Below, one piece after another: positions 9,621 through 18,683 of a stretch of 64,000 nucleotides of DNA. Location: positions 1-64,000 of the forward strand of contig NZ_PGGO01000021.1 of the NCBI RefSeq assembly GCF_003010955.1, written 5' to 3'. The notes below the pieces were generated by a model. It made no database searches. It saw nothing but the letters and a program-made list of their open reading frames with translations, and was not told the origin of the DNA. A program made the position numbers and the translations under genes. Every line of letters starts with the position of its first letter. Within the stretch, counting starts at the first letter, position 1. Source of the stretch: Phyllobacterium brassicacearum. GTDB taxonomy: Bacteria > Pseudomonadota > Alphaproteobacteria > Rhizobiales > Rhizobiaceae.

Positions 9621-10208
9621 ATGAAAGCACCGGAGTTTTCTAAGCCCGACATCGAAAGTTCTGGAAGCGTAAAACGCTTCCAATTGAGCGATCTGCCGGT
9701 GCCCATGGTCTATGCCACGCATCGTATCATACGCGATTGCAATTCAGAATTCGCGGAAGAGTTCGGATACGAGCGCGAAGAATTGATCGATCAGAGTTTC
9801 AGCCGACTTTATCCGAAGATACGGGACTTCGTTCGCACCGGCGAAATGTGGCGAACGAATTTCGCCGGTGGCAAGGTATATTATGACGAACGTGTCATGC
9901 GCCGCCGTGACGGTTCAGGTTTCTGGTGCCGCGTGCGCGGTCGAAGCCGCAATCAGGCAGATCCGTTTGCCGAAGCGCTCTATTGTTTCGAGCCGATGAA
10001 CCGTGTGGTCGCTGTCAATGCCAGTCTCATTTCCGACCGGCAGAAACAGGTGCTGACGCTGGTCTCTCAGGGAAAGACCAATGCACAGATCGCAGAGGAG
10101 ATAGGCCTGTCGAAGCGAACCATCGAAGCGCATCGAGCCCGCCTGATGCGCGCCTACGGCTTGCGCAATAGTGCTGAGCTGATCTCCTGGTTCTCGTCAC
10201 TGCGATAG
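9621..10208 (+). CDS. PAS-LuxR family transcriptional regulator
   Basis: The 195-aa protein has an N-terminal PAS domain (VYATHRIIRDCNSEFAEEFG, then REELIDQSF and a DGSGFWCRVRGR strand) and a C-terminal LuxR/GerE helix-turn-helix (LISDRQKQVLTLVSQGKTN through IGLSKRTIEAHR). It has no receiver domain, so it likely senses a small ligand or state through PAS. It diverges from scoAB with an 80-base spacer; regulation of that operon is inferred. Its stop lies 5 bases from the convergent XRE-cupin gene. Confidence 0.87.
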   Translation: MKAPEFSKPDIESSGSVKRFQLSDLPVPMVYATHRIIRDCNSEFAEEFGYEREELIDQSFSRLYPKIRDFVRTGEMWRTNFAGGKVYYDERVMRRRDGSGFWCRVRGRSRNQADPFAEALYCFEPMNRVVAVNASLISDRQKQVLTLVSQGKTNAQIAEEIGLSKRTIEAHRARLMRAYGLRNSAELISWFSSLR

Positions 10209-10213
10209 TACAT

Positions 10214-10762
10214 TCAGAATGTCGGCGGCGTGCAGGCGCTGACCACCTCACACGGGTTCGGGCCGATACACCGAAAGCGATGCGGTCGCCGGCTCTCGAA
10301 ATAATAGGCATCGCCCGGCCCGAGAATGCGCCGTTCATCGTCGACAGTCACCTCGATCCGGCCGCTGATCACAACGCCGCCCTCCTCCCCCTCATGGACC
10401 AGAGGGATCTTGCCAGTATCCCCGCCGGGTTCGTAGCGTTCCTTCAGGATTTGCAGCGCCCGGCCGAACAGGTTCTCACCGATCTGTCGGTAAGAGATAT
10501 TGCCCTTGCCGATCTCGACCAGTTCGCGCGCCTCATAGAAAACCTTCTGCCGTCTATCGGGTTCCAGTGCGAAGAACTCCGCAAGCCCGATGGGAATGCC
10601 ATCGAGAATGCGTTTCAATGCCCCAACCGAAGGGTTTGTCTGATTAGACTCAATCAGTGAAATTGTGGAGTTTGTCACACCCGCGCGCTTGGCAAGTTCA
10701 CGCTGGGACAATCCGTGGCGCTCGCGTAGAAAGCGCAGGCGTCCGCCAAGGTCGATGCTCAA
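10214..10762 (-). CDS. XRE-cupin regulator (PuuR type)
   Basis: The protein of 182 aa has an N-terminal HTH (LRFLRERHGLSQRELAKRAG, TNSTISLIESNQ) and a C-terminal cupin barrel (HEGEEGGVVISGRIEVTVD, LGPGDAYYFESRRPHRF). PuuR-like proteins of this layout repress polyamine or amino-acid degradation genes and respond to the substrate. A TTG start at 10762 gives family length and follows GTGGAG; the longer frame has no support. It diverges from the omega-amino-acid transaminase, its probable target. Confidence 0.87.
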   Translation of the reverse strand: MSIDLGGRLRFLRERHGLSQRELAKRAGVTNSTISLIESNQTNPSVGALKRILDGIPIGLAEFFALEPDRRQKVFYEARELVEIGKGNISYRQIGENLFGRALQILKERYEPGGDTGKIPLVHEGEEGGVVISGRIEVTVDDERRILGPGDAYYFESRRPHRFRCIGPNPCEVVSACTPPTF

Positions 10763-10815
10763 GACGCGCGCTCCACATGTTTCATGTGTTTCATATACGG
10801 CAACTTTCCGTTTGG

Positions 10816-10833
10816 ATATCAATAATATCAATA
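10816..10833. promoter_or_regulatory. Tandem 9-bp repeat, candidate operator
   Basis: ATATCAATA occurs twice back to back in the spacer between the divergent XRE-cupin regulator and the transaminase gene. Tandem or palindromic AT-rich sites in such spacers are typical operators for this regulator class. Function is inferred. Confidence 0.35.
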
Positions 10834-10907
10834 GCTTGAATGTATGCAGAAAAGGACTTGTTGGTCAATGCAAAGCATGGCTGTTTGATTGAAAAGAGGA
10901 GCTTCCC

Positions 10908-12236
10908 ATGCTGATGTCCAACACCCCATCGCTCGAAAATTACTGGATGCCGTTTACCGCCAACCGGCAGTTCAAGACCGCCCCGCGCCTGCTCGCTGCT
11001 GCCAAGGGCATGTATTACACCGATGTCGATGGTGGCCAGGTGCTCGACGGCACCGCCGGTCTCTGGTGCGTCAATGCCGGTCATGGCCGCGAGAAGATCG
11101 CTGACGCAGTGGCGCGGCAGCTGATGACCATGGATTATGCGCCATCGTTTCAGATGGGGCATCCGATGGTTTTCGACTTTGCCGAGAAACTGGCGGCGCG
11201 AGCGCCTGGTGGCAAGCAGTCCGGACTGACGAAGGTGTTCTTCACCGGCTCCGGATCCGAGTCGGTCGATACCGCTTTGAAGATCGCCATCGCCTATCAG
11301 CGTTCCATCGGCCAGGGCACCCGCACGCGTGTCATCGGCCGTGAGAGGGGTTACCATGGCGTCGGCTTTGGCGGCATCTCGGTTGGCGGCCTTGTCAACA
11401 ACCGCCGTGCCTTCCCGCTTCTTCCCGGCGTCGATCATCTGCGTCATACGCACGATCCAGTGCGCAATTCGTTCGTCAAAGGGCTGCCAGAGTATGGCGC
11501 TGATCTGGCCGATGATCTCGAACGTCTGGTTGCGCTACACGGAGCCGAAACGATCGCTGCGGTGATTGTTGAACCGGTTGCCGGTTCGACGGGCGTACTC
11601 CTGCCGCCAAAAGGTTATCTCGAACGTCTCCGTACCATCAGCAAGAAGCATGGCATCCTGTTGATTTTTGACGAGGTCATTACCGGTTTCGGCCGCCTCG
11701 GAACGCCGTTTGCCGTCGATTACTTTGGCGTCGTCCCGGATCTTGTGACAACGGCAAAGGGGCTCACCAACGGTGCGTTGCCGATGGGCGCTGTCTTCGC
11801 CAGTGAAACCATCTACGACGCGTTGATGAACGGACCGGAGAGTCAGATAGAGCTCTTCCATGGCTACACCTACTCGGGTCACCCTGCCGCTTGCGCTGCT
11901 GGTCTGGCGACATTGGAGATCTATGAGGAAGAAGGGCTGCTGACCCGTGCTGGCGAGCTTGCAGATCACTGGCAGGATGCGATGCACAGCCTGAAGGGTC
12001 TTGCCAACATTATAGATATTCGCACGATCGGCCTCGTTGCGGGTATCGAGCTGTCTTCACGTCCTGATGCTGTGGGCGCCCGCGGATACGATATCTTCGT
12101 CGATTGCTTCAAAAGGGGCCTGCTGGTCCGTGTTACCGGCGATACTATCGCTCTTTCGCCGCCGTTGATCGTGGAAAAGGATCAGATCGACATGTTGGTT
12201 TCCATGCTTGGTGATGCCATTAAGCGAGCAGCCTAG
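10908..12236 (+). CDS. Omega-amino acid (beta-alanine)-pyruvate transaminase
   Basis: Class III PLP aminotransferase of 442 aa, closest in motif to beta-alanine/omega-amino-acid:pyruvate transaminases (start SLENYWMPFTANRQF, GTAGLWCVNAGHG). The Schiff-base lysine is K284 in TTAKGLTNGALPMG, and the phosphate-binding TGSGSESVDTALK loop and FDEVITGFGR (PLP-ring Asp) are present. It would convert beta-alanine or similar amines plus pyruvate to the semialdehyde and alanine. AGAGGA is 7 bases before the ATG. Substrate range is not decided by sequence. Its 3' end overlaps the convergent ROK gene by 4 bases. Confidence 0.9.
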   Translation: MLMSNTPSLENYWMPFTANRQFKTAPRLLAAAKGMYYTDVDGGQVLDGTAGLWCVNAGHGREKIADAVARQLMTMDYAPSFQMGHPMVFDFAEKLAARAPGGKQSGLTKVFFTGSGSESVDTALKIAIAYQRSIGQGTRTRVIGRERGYHGVGFGGISVGGLVNNRRAFPLLPGVDHLRHTHDPVRNSFVKGLPEYGADLADDLERLVALHGAETIAAVIVEPVAGSTGVLLPPKGYLERLRTISKKHGILLIFDEVITGFGRLGTPFAVDYFGVVPDLVTTAKGLTNGALPMGAVFASETIYDALMNGPESQIELFHGYTYSGHPAACAAGLATLEIYEEEGLLTRAGELADHWQDAMHSLKGLANIIDIRTIGLVAGIELSSRPDAVGARGYDIFVDCFKRGLLVRVTGDTIALSPPLIVEKDQIDMLVSMLGDAIKRAA

Positions 12237-13447
12237 GCGGTCTTCAGGATTGCCGAAAAGCGCGGATCGAAGGTCCGCGCGATCGGTTCCGCCGCGGCGC
12301 CCAAAGCAACTGACCAGGGGTCGGCCAGACCCGCCTGAAGCCTTGCTTCCGGGTATCGGCTTGCCCGGTCGGCGATTGACGGGAGCAACGGTTGTATCTC
12401 CGCAACCAGCCGGTCTATCAAAGTGCGTGGGGCTCCGCCGCACAGGATGATCGTTTGTGGATCAAATATCGATTCCAGCGCCTGTACCGTCCGTCGCAGC
12501 CGCTGGGCGACATTGCCGATCCATTCGTCCAGTTTCGGACCACCGTGCATCAGGGCGTCTGTGACCTGCCCGAAGAGCTCGGGCTCAGATGGATCGAGAT
12601 TAAGTAATTTGCATAGTGCCGCCATGGAGGCGTAATGCTCCAGGGGTTCGACGTCGAGACCGTCACCCGGCACAAGAGCGAGAATCATACCGATCTCGCC
12701 GGCATTGGAATGCGCGCCGCCATAGAGTTCGCCGTTGAGGATCAAGCCCGTCCCGAGTCCGTAGCCGAAGTAGATGCAGATTGCGTGGTCGAGCCCATGT
12801 GCTGCGCCAAGCAAGCGTTCGGCAGTCGCTGCGGCCGCCGCGTCGTTCTGCAACGCAACTTCGAGCCCCGTTCCTTCGGCGATCCTGTCTATGAGCGGGA
12901 AGTTCTGCCACGCCGTCATCATCCAGGGGTCGTCGTAGAGCGTATTGATGCCAAATGGTCCCGGCATGGCAACTCCGAGACCGACAAGCCGCTTTTCTGC
13001 CTCTGGTGCCTGTGCCGCCAGCGCTTTGCGCGCCTTCCTGATCAGGTCGAGAATAACCACAACGCCTTGCGTTGGTCCTCCGGGTGGCAGTTTCGCCTCC
13101 ATCTGAATCAGCACGTCGCCGACCAGATTGACGATGACCGTGCGCGTTACGTGCCGGTCAATCTGCAGACCGATTGCAAAGGCGCCTTCCGCCACCAACT
13201 GATAGGGCGTGGCTGGCTGCCCCCGCCCCCTTCGGACGCTTGCCTGGGAGCGGACCAGTCCGTCCAGCGCGAGTTCTTCGATGATGTTCGAGACCGCTTG
13301 AGGCGTGAGGCCGGTTGCGCGAGCAAGGTCGGCGCGAGATAGCGCACCATTGACGCGCAGCGCATCGATCATGATGCGGCGGTTGTGTGCGCTTGCGCCG
13401 CCCAGATTGGTTCCACTTTTGGCCCGTATCGATCTTCTTCTGTCCAT
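12233..13447 (-). CDS. ROK-family transcriptional repressor
   Basis: The protein of 404 aa has an N-terminal MarR-like winged helix (GALSRADLARATGLTPQAVS, IIEELALDGLV) fused to a ROK sugar-kinase-like domain (GVAMPGPF, ALQNDAAAAATAERLLG, GYGLGTGLILNGELYGG). The typical ROK zinc motif (CxCGxxGC) is not visible, which is common in the HTH subgroup. It diverges from the sugar ABC operon at 13669, so it probably represses that operon until its sugar or sugar phosphate binds. Confidence 0.9.
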   Translation of the reverse strand: MDRRRSIRAKSGTNLGGASAHNRRIMIDALRVNGALSRADLARATGLTPQAVSNIIEELALDGLVRSQASVRRGRGQPATPYQLVAEGAFAIGLQIDRHVTRTVIVNLVGDVLIQMEAKLPPGGPTQGVVVILDLIRKARKALAAQAPEAEKRLVGLGVAMPGPFGINTLYDDPWMMTAWQNFPLIDRIAEGTGLEVALQNDAAAAATAERLLGAAHGLDHAICIYFGYGLGTGLILNGELYGGAHSNAGEIGMILALVPGDGLDVEPLEHYASMAALCKLLNLDPSEPELFGQVTDALMHGGPKLDEWIGNVAQRLRRTVQALESIFDPQTIILCGGAPRTLIDRLVAEIQPLLPSIADRASRYPEARLQAGLADPWSVALGAAAEPIARTFDPRFSAILKTA

Positions 13448-13668
13448 CTACGACCCCTCTTGACTCCAGAAGAATATTCATCAACAAATAAGTCAAGTGA
13501 ATTGATTTAATAAGAGACCACAAGAGTCTTTAGGGGAACGTGAGTGCTGGCTGAGCGTGATTGCGTCACGGGCCGGTCCTTGTTGAAGCTCTCGGACTGA
13601 AACGACAAACCGGTCTCTGCCCATGATGGTCAGCACCGCAAACTGCCAAGGCGAAATAGGAGGTAACA

Positions 13669-14907
13669 ATGTTGAAATCCATGCAGACAGCGCTTCTCTG
13701 CGCCACACTTCTCGGAGCGGCGCTCGCTTCGCCCGCCCACGCCGAAACCAGGATCAATGCGCTGTTCATGGCGCAGGCTGCCTACAGCGAGGCGGATGTT
13801 CGTGCGATGACGGATGCCTTCACCAAGGCCAATCCCGACGTGACCGTCAATCTGGAGTTCGTTCCATATGAAGGCCTGCACGACAAGACGGTACTTGCTC
13901 AAGGGTCGGGCGGCGGGTATGACGTCGTCCTCTTTGACGTGATCTGGCCAGCCGAATATGCAACCAACAAGGTCCTTGTGGATGTAACCGACAAGATTAC
14001 ACCCGAGATGACGTCCGGTGTACTTCCCGGCGCTTGGACCACGGTCGAATATGATGGCAAACGCTATGGCATGCCGTGGATCCTCGATACGAAGTATTTG
14101 TTCTACAACAAGGAAATCCTGGAGAAGGCCGGCATCAAGGCCCCGCCGAAGACGTGGGCCGAACTTGCCGAACAGGCCAAGACCATCAAGGACAAGGGTT
14201 TGCTCGCAACGCCGATCGCCTGGAGCTGGTCGCAGGCCGAAGCGGCAATTTGCGATTACACGACCCTGGTAAGCGCCTATGGTGGCAGTTTCATCAAAGA
14301 CGGCAAGCCGGTTTTCCAGACCGGCGGCGGTCTCGATGCGTTGAACTACATGGTCGACAGCTACAAATCTGGCCTGACAAATCCGAATTCCAAGGAATTC
14401 CTGGAGGAAGACGTTCGCCGAATCTTCCAGAATGGCGAAGCTGCCTTCGCCCTGAACTGGACCTACATGTACAACATGGCCAATGACCCGAAAGACAGCA
14501 AGGTTGCTGGCAAGGTGGGTGTCGTCCCCGCTCCGGGTGTCGATGGCAAGAGCACGGTTTCTGCTGTGAACGGCTCGATGGGACTTGGCGTTACATCTAC
14601 CAGCAAGCATCCGGATGAAGCCTGGAAATACATCACCTTCATGACTTCGCAGGCAACGCAGAATGAATATGCCAAGCTCAGCCTGCCAATATGGGCAACT
14701 TCCTATGACGACCCGGCGGTGTCCAAGGGGCAGGAGGAACTGATTGCCGCCGCCAAGGTTGGACTTGCAGCCATGTATCCGCGCCCGACCACCCCGAAAT
14801 ATCAGGAGTTGTCGACAGCATTGCAACAGGCTGTGCAGGAGTCGCTGCTTGGGCAAGCCAAGCCCGAGGATGCTCTAAAGACAGCTGCTGAAAACAGCGG
14901 CCTGTGA
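13669..14907 (+). CDS. Carbohydrate ABC transporter substrate-binding protein
   Basis: Family 1 extracellular solute-binding protein, 412 aa, with a Sec signal peptide cleaved after SPAHA. AGGAGG lies directly upstream of the ATG. The body shows GGGYDVVLFDVIWPAEYA, the YNKEILEKAGI and PKTWAELAEQAK segments, and aromatic residues for sugar stacking. It heads a seven-gene plus-strand operon with two permeases, a SIS protein, a PfkB kinase and an ATPase. The ligand is not readable; the layout suggests a fructosamine or amino-sugar derivative. Confidence 0.92.
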   Translation: MLKSMQTALLCATLLGAALASPAHAETRINALFMAQAAYSEADVRAMTDAFTKANPDVTVNLEFVPYEGLHDKTVLAQGSGGGYDVVLFDVIWPAEYATNKVLVDVTDKITPEMTSGVLPGAWTTVEYDGKRYGMPWILDTKYLFYNKEILEKAGIKAPPKTWAELAEQAKTIKDKGLLATPIAWSWSQAEAAICDYTTLVSAYGGSFIKDGKPVFQTGGGLDALNYMVDSYKSGLTNPNSKEFLEEDVRRIFQNGEAAFALNWTYMYNMANDPKDSKVAGKVGVVPAPGVDGKSTVSAVNGSMGLGVTSTSKHPDEAWKYITFMTSQATQNEYAKLSLPIWATSYDDPAVSKGQEELIAAAKVGLAAMYPRPTTPKYQELSTALQQAVQESLLGQAKPEDALKTAAENSGL

Positions 14908-14917
14908 TGCAAACATG

Positions 14918-14953
14918 CAGGCGGTCGGCCTCGTCTTCCGCCTGTATTTTTCT
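14918..14953 (+). terminator. Intercistronic terminator/attenuator after the binding-protein gene
   Basis: CAGGCGG pairs with CCGCCTG across a short loop and is followed by TATTTTTCT. It separates the binding-protein gene from the permease genes and could limit read-through. Confidence 0.55.
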
Positions 14954-14996
14954 CAATGATTGATATTGTGGAATTGATCGTAGCGAGCACCTTTTC

Positions 14997-15878
14997 ATGA
15001 CGAGTAACTGGCTTACGACACGCGCATGGTTCTTGATGCTGCCGCTTCTGATCGTCATGATCGCGATCATCGGATGGCCACTCGTCGATACTGTGCGCCT
15101 GTCGTTCACCGATGCCAGGCTTGTGGGCACTGAAGGCAGCTTTGTCGGTTTCGACAACTATGTGAAGATCTTGTCCGGGACCAACTTCCAGCGAACGCTC
15201 GTCACCACCTTCTGGTTTGCCGTGTTGTCTGTGGCGCTAGAGATGGTCATCGGTGTTCTGGCTGCGCTACTTCTTAATCAACAATTCTACGGACGCTCCG
15301 TCTTGCGCGCCCTCATGATCCTGCCGTGGGCCCTGCCGACGGTGGTCAATGCCACACTGTGGCGGCTGATCTACAACCCGGAATATGGCGCACTGAACGC
15401 AATGCTGATGCAGTTCGGCATGATCGAGGGCTATCGCTCCTGGCTGGGTGAACCCGGCACGGCATTGGCCTCGTTGATCATTGCCGATTGCTGGAAGAAT
15501 TTCCCGCTCGTCGCGCTGATTGCATTGGCCGCCTTGCAGGCGGTTCCTCGCGATATCACCGCTGCGTCCATGGTCGACGGTGCCGGTGCCTGGTCGCGCT
15601 TCCGATTCGTCATCATGCCCTATCTCGCCGGGCCCTTGATGGTGGCGCTGGTCCTGCGCACTATCGAGGCATTCAAGGTCTTCGACATCATCTGGGTCAT
15701 GACGCGCGGCGGTCCGGCCAACAGCACACGCACATTGTCGATCCTCGTCTACCAGGAGGCGTTTTCCTTCCAGCGAGCAGGTTCCGGGGCGTCCCTTGCG
15801 CTGATTGTCACCCTGCTGGTGACGGTACTGGCCGTAGCTTATGCCGCCTTGATCCGCAAAAGCGCGGGAGCGTCATAA
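14997..15878 (+). CDS. Sugar ABC transporter permease (MalF/UgpA type)
   Basis: Inner-membrane permease of 293 aa with six hydrophobic segments and the EAA coupling loop (AASMVDGAGAWSRFRFVIMPYLAGP). The short N-terminus (no long periplasmic loop) fits the UgpA-like rather than the E. coli MalF form. The ribosome site before the ATG at 14997 is weak. Its TAA shares one base with the ATG of the second permease. Confidence 0.92.
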   Translation: MTSNWLTTRAWFLMLPLLIVMIAIIGWPLVDTVRLSFTDARLVGTEGSFVGFDNYVKILSGTNFQRTLVTTFWFAVLSVALEMVIGVLAALLLNQQFYGRSVLRALMILPWALPTVVNATLWRLIYNPEYGALNAMLMQFGMIEGYRSWLGEPGTALASLIIADCWKNFPLVALIALAALQAVPRDITAASMVDGAGAWSRFRFVIMPYLAGPLMVALVLRTIEAFKVFDIIWVMTRGGPANSTRTLSILVYQEAFSFQRAGSGASLALIVTLLVTVLAVAYAALIRKSAGAS

Positions 15879-16723
15879 TGGAACGCCGCAGCCTCACCGC
15901 AACGATTTTGGTACATTTGGCAGCGCTGGTTCTTCTCGTCGTGATCCTCGCGCCTGTCGTGTGGCTCTTCGTCATGAGCATTTCCTCAACGCCGGATCTT
16001 ATCGCCAAGCCCTTGCACTGGTGGCCCGATACGGTCGACCTGTCTCGCTACGGTGTCCTGCTTTCTTCGGTGGCGAACAGCGCCGGCGAAGCCTTCGTCG
16101 CCTCGCTGTTCAACAGCATCAAGGTTGCCGGCATGGCGACTGTGGTGGCGCTAATCGTAGCCGTCCCCTCCGCTTGGGCCGTATCGCGCACACCTTCGGT
16201 TGGCTGGTCGCTCTACGCAGTTATCGCCACTTACATGCTGCCACCGGTTGCGCTGGCGGTACCGCTCTACATGACGCTTGCCTGGGCAGGCCTCCTCAAC
16301 AATGTTTTTGGTCTGGCCTTGGTCTATCTTACAATCCTCGCGCCGTTCACCACATGGCTGATAAAATCGGGCTTCGATTCGATCCCGCGCGAGATTGAAA
16401 GCGCCGCGACGTTGGACGGTGCGCGCCTCGACCAGATCCTGCGGCTCATTACGCTGCCGCTCGCCGCACCCGTCATGGCGACTGCCGCACTGTTCGCGTT
16501 CCTGCTTGCCTGGGACGAATTCTTCTATGCCCTGTTGTTCACTTCGGACCAGCGGGCCAAAACCTTGACCGTGGCGATCGCCGATCTCGCTGGCGGACGC
16601 GTCTCGGATTACGGACTGATTGCCACAGCGGGTGTGCTTGCCGCCCTACCCCCGCTACTCGTCGGTCTCTTCATGCAGCGCGCCCTGATCGCGGGCCTGA
16701 CAAGCGGCGGCGTCAAAGGATGA
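15878..16723 (+). CDS. Sugar ABC transporter permease (MalG/UgpE type)
   Basis: Second permease, 281 aa, six spans, with the EAA loop IESAATLDGARLDQILRLITLPL. The start at 15878 (TAATG junction with the upstream stop) yields a proper first membrane helix (LVHLAALVLLVVILAPVVWLF). The last four bases overlap the SIS-protein start (ATGA). It pairs with the preceding permease and the distant ATPase at the end of the operon. Confidence 0.92.
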   Translation: MERRSLTATILVHLAALVLLVVILAPVVWLFVMSISSTPDLIAKPLHWWPDTVDLSRYGVLLSSVANSAGEAFVASLFNSIKVAGMATVVALIVAVPSAWAVSRTPSVGWSLYAVIATYMLPPVALAVPLYMTLAWAGLLNNVFGLALVYLTILAPFTTWLIKSGFDSIPREIESAATLDGARLDQILRLITLPLAAPVMATAALFAFLLAWDEFFYALLFTSDQRAKTLTVAIADLAGGRVSDYGLIATAGVLAALPPLLVGLFMQRALIAGLTSGGVKG

Positions 16724-17742
16724 GCATGTCTTCGCAAATGAACAAACCTATCGGTCTTATCGCCATCGAGAAAGAAATGGCGCGGCAGAATGCCGATGCG
16801 ATTTCCTCGTTCGAGGCGGCTACTTCACTTGCCGTGACCATTGCCCAATCCCTGCGTATGACCGGGCGTCTGCTGCTGCTCGGCATGGGTGGTTCGCACG
16901 CGGTTGGCCGTGCGGTCGAACCGCTGTATCGCAGCCTTGGTATCGATGCCGTGGCACTGCCGCTGTCGGAACAACTCGGTCAACCGATATCATTAGTCGG
17001 CAAAACAATTCTTGTGACTTCGCAGTCGGGTGAAAGCGCCGAAATCCTGCGCTGGTTTGCGGAGGTTGGCGTGCGGGCCGATACCTTTGGCCTGACGCTC
17101 GAAGGCGGGTCCACCCTTGCCCGCACTGTCCCTTCACTGGTCGGTGCCGGCGGAACCGAAAATGCCTTCGCGGCAACGCGCAGTCTTACTGTCAGTTTTG
17201 CCCTGCATCTCGCCGTTCTCAGTGCGCTTGGCGAGGATCCGGCTGAAGCGCTCACTATCTTGCATTCGGAGAGCAAGCCGAATGTCGATGCTGCAGTCGC
17301 CGCATTGTCGGTCGTATCGGCTGTCGTAACCTCCGGTCGCCTCATGCAGGGTGTCGCGGAGGCGATTGCGCTCGGCCTCACCGAACTTTCACGCATCCCG
17401 TGCTTCTCGCTCGAAGGTGGACAATTGCGTCACGGACCGATGGAAATGCTCGGACCCAAGGTCGGTGTTGTCCTGTTCCGCGCCAAGGATGCAACGTCGG
17501 AATTGGTCGCCCGGATAGCGGCCTCGGCTCTGGAAGCGGGATCGTCGGTTGTGGTGTTCGATGCATCCGGGGAAGCGCCGCTCAAAGGTACCGCTACGAT
17601 CGATGTTGGTGTAGCGAGTGGCATAGCGGCCGTTTTTGCGCTCCTGCCCGCCGCCCAGCACTTCATGCTCGGTTTTGCCGGCGCGCGCGTTGCCGATCTC
17701 GGCACGCCTGTGCGCTCGACCAAGATCACGCGGGACGAGTGA
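16720..17742 (+). CDS. SIS-domain sugar-phosphate isomerase/deglycase-like protein
   Basis: The protein of 340 aa has two SIS (sugar isomerase) domains. The first contains GMGGSHAVGRAVEPL and TSQSGESAEILRW, the second the GlmS-like SLEGGQLRHGPMEML. Such proteins act on aldose/ketose phosphates of amino sugars: glutamine-independent deaminases (NagB-II, AgaS) or fructosamine-6-phosphate deglycase (FrlB). There is no glutaminase domain, so it is not GlmS. A PfkB-type kinase follows 5 bases later, the same pairing as FrlB-FrlD, so deglycation of a phosphorylated Amadori product is a good hypothesis. Confidence 0.82.
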   Translation: MSMSSQMNKPIGLIAIEKEMARQNADAISSFEAATSLAVTIAQSLRMTGRLLLLGMGGSHAVGRAVEPLYRSLGIDAVALPLSEQLGQPISLVGKTILVTSQSGESAEILRWFAEVGVRADTFGLTLEGGSTLARTVPSLVGAGGTENAFAATRSLTVSFALHLAVLSALGEDPAEALTILHSESKPNVDAAVAALSVVSAVVTSGRLMQGVAEAIALGLTELSRIPCFSLEGGQLRHGPMEMLGPKVGVVLFRAKDATSELVARIAASALEAGSSVVVFDASGEAPLKGTATIDVGVASGIAAVFALLPAAQHFMLGFAGARVADLGTPVRSTKITRDE

Positions 17743-17747
17743 GAGCG

Positions 17748-18683
17748 ATGCAGCCACTCGCCGTCATCGGAAACGTCAATGTCGATTTGATCCTCGGCCC
17801 GGCCGATCCATGGCCGACGCCCGGAACCGAGATCATGGTGGACTACGACGAATTGCGCGTCGGCGGTTCGGCCGGCAATGCCGCGCTGACCTGGGACGGC
17901 CTTGGGTTCGATTTCCAGATCGCCGCCAACCTTGGCAATGACCAGTTCGGCGAATGGCTACGGCAGGGTTTCGGCAAGCATTCGGCGCGCTGGCCGGTCG
18001 CACCCATGGGCACGACACTCTCGGTCGGCATTACCCATCCGAATGGCGAGCGTACTTTCTTTACGACGCGCGGTCACATCGCGGCGTTGTCCTGGCTCGA
18101 CGTCATCACGTCGCTCGACACCGAGCGGCTAAAGGGCGGCACCGCCATCCTTTGCGGCTCGTTCCTGACCGATGCTCTGGTTGTGCAATATGATAAGTTG
18201 TTCGATTGGGCCGATGCCAATGATATCCGCATCGCGCTTGATACCGGCTGGCCGATCGACGGCTGGACCGAGACCAACCGCATCAAAGCACGCGGGTGGC
18301 TGGCACGCTGCCACATCGCCCTGTTTAATGAGGTCGAGACGACGCGCCTCGCCAACAGCGCCGAGCCTGCCGAAGCCGCGCACAGGCTCAAGGCATTGAT
18401 GCCGAGGGATGCCATCGTTGTCGTTAAGCGGGGTCCCGATGGGGCGTTGGCAGTCGGCTCCGATGACAGTCTTGTGTCGGTAAATGCTCCCCTGGTACAG
18501 GTTGCCGATACGATCGGTGCCGGTGACGTGTTCAACGCCGCCTTCCTCGCCGCGCTGGCAAACGACCAAACGCTCGGGACAAGCCTTGCAGCTGGTGTTC
18601 GCGTTGCGTCCAAAGCCATCTCCACAATTCCGCGCCGCTACGATGGCGAGGATACGCAAACACCACCGGAGGAAGCTCTATGA
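17748..18683 (+). CDS. PfkB-family carbohydrate kinase
   Basis: Ribokinase-fold kinase of 311 aa. VIGNVNVDLILG opens the fold, VGGSAGNAALTWDGLG is the first PfkB signature, and the C-terminal ADTIGAGDVFNAAFLAAL carries the catalytic Asp and anion hole. The ATG at 17748 lies 5 bases after the SIS stop. It overlaps the ATPase gene by 4 bases. It would phosphorylate the imported sugar before the SIS protein acts. Fructosamine 6-kinase (FrlD-like) is the favoured role by gene order; an ordinary sugar kinase remains possible. Confidence 0.85.
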   Translation: MQPLAVIGNVNVDLILGPADPWPTPGTEIMVDYDELRVGGSAGNAALTWDGLGFDFQIAANLGNDQFGEWLRQGFGKHSARWPVAPMGTTLSVGITHPNGERTFFTTRGHIAALSWLDVITSLDTERLKGGTAILCGSFLTDALVVQYDKLFDWADANDIRIALDTGWPIDGWTETNRIKARGWLARCHIALFNEVETTRLANSAEPAEAAHRLKALMPRDAIVVVKRGPDGALAVGSDDSLVSVNAPLVQVADTIGAGDVFNAAFLAALANDQTLGTSLAAGVRVASKAISTIPRRYDGEDTQTPPEEAL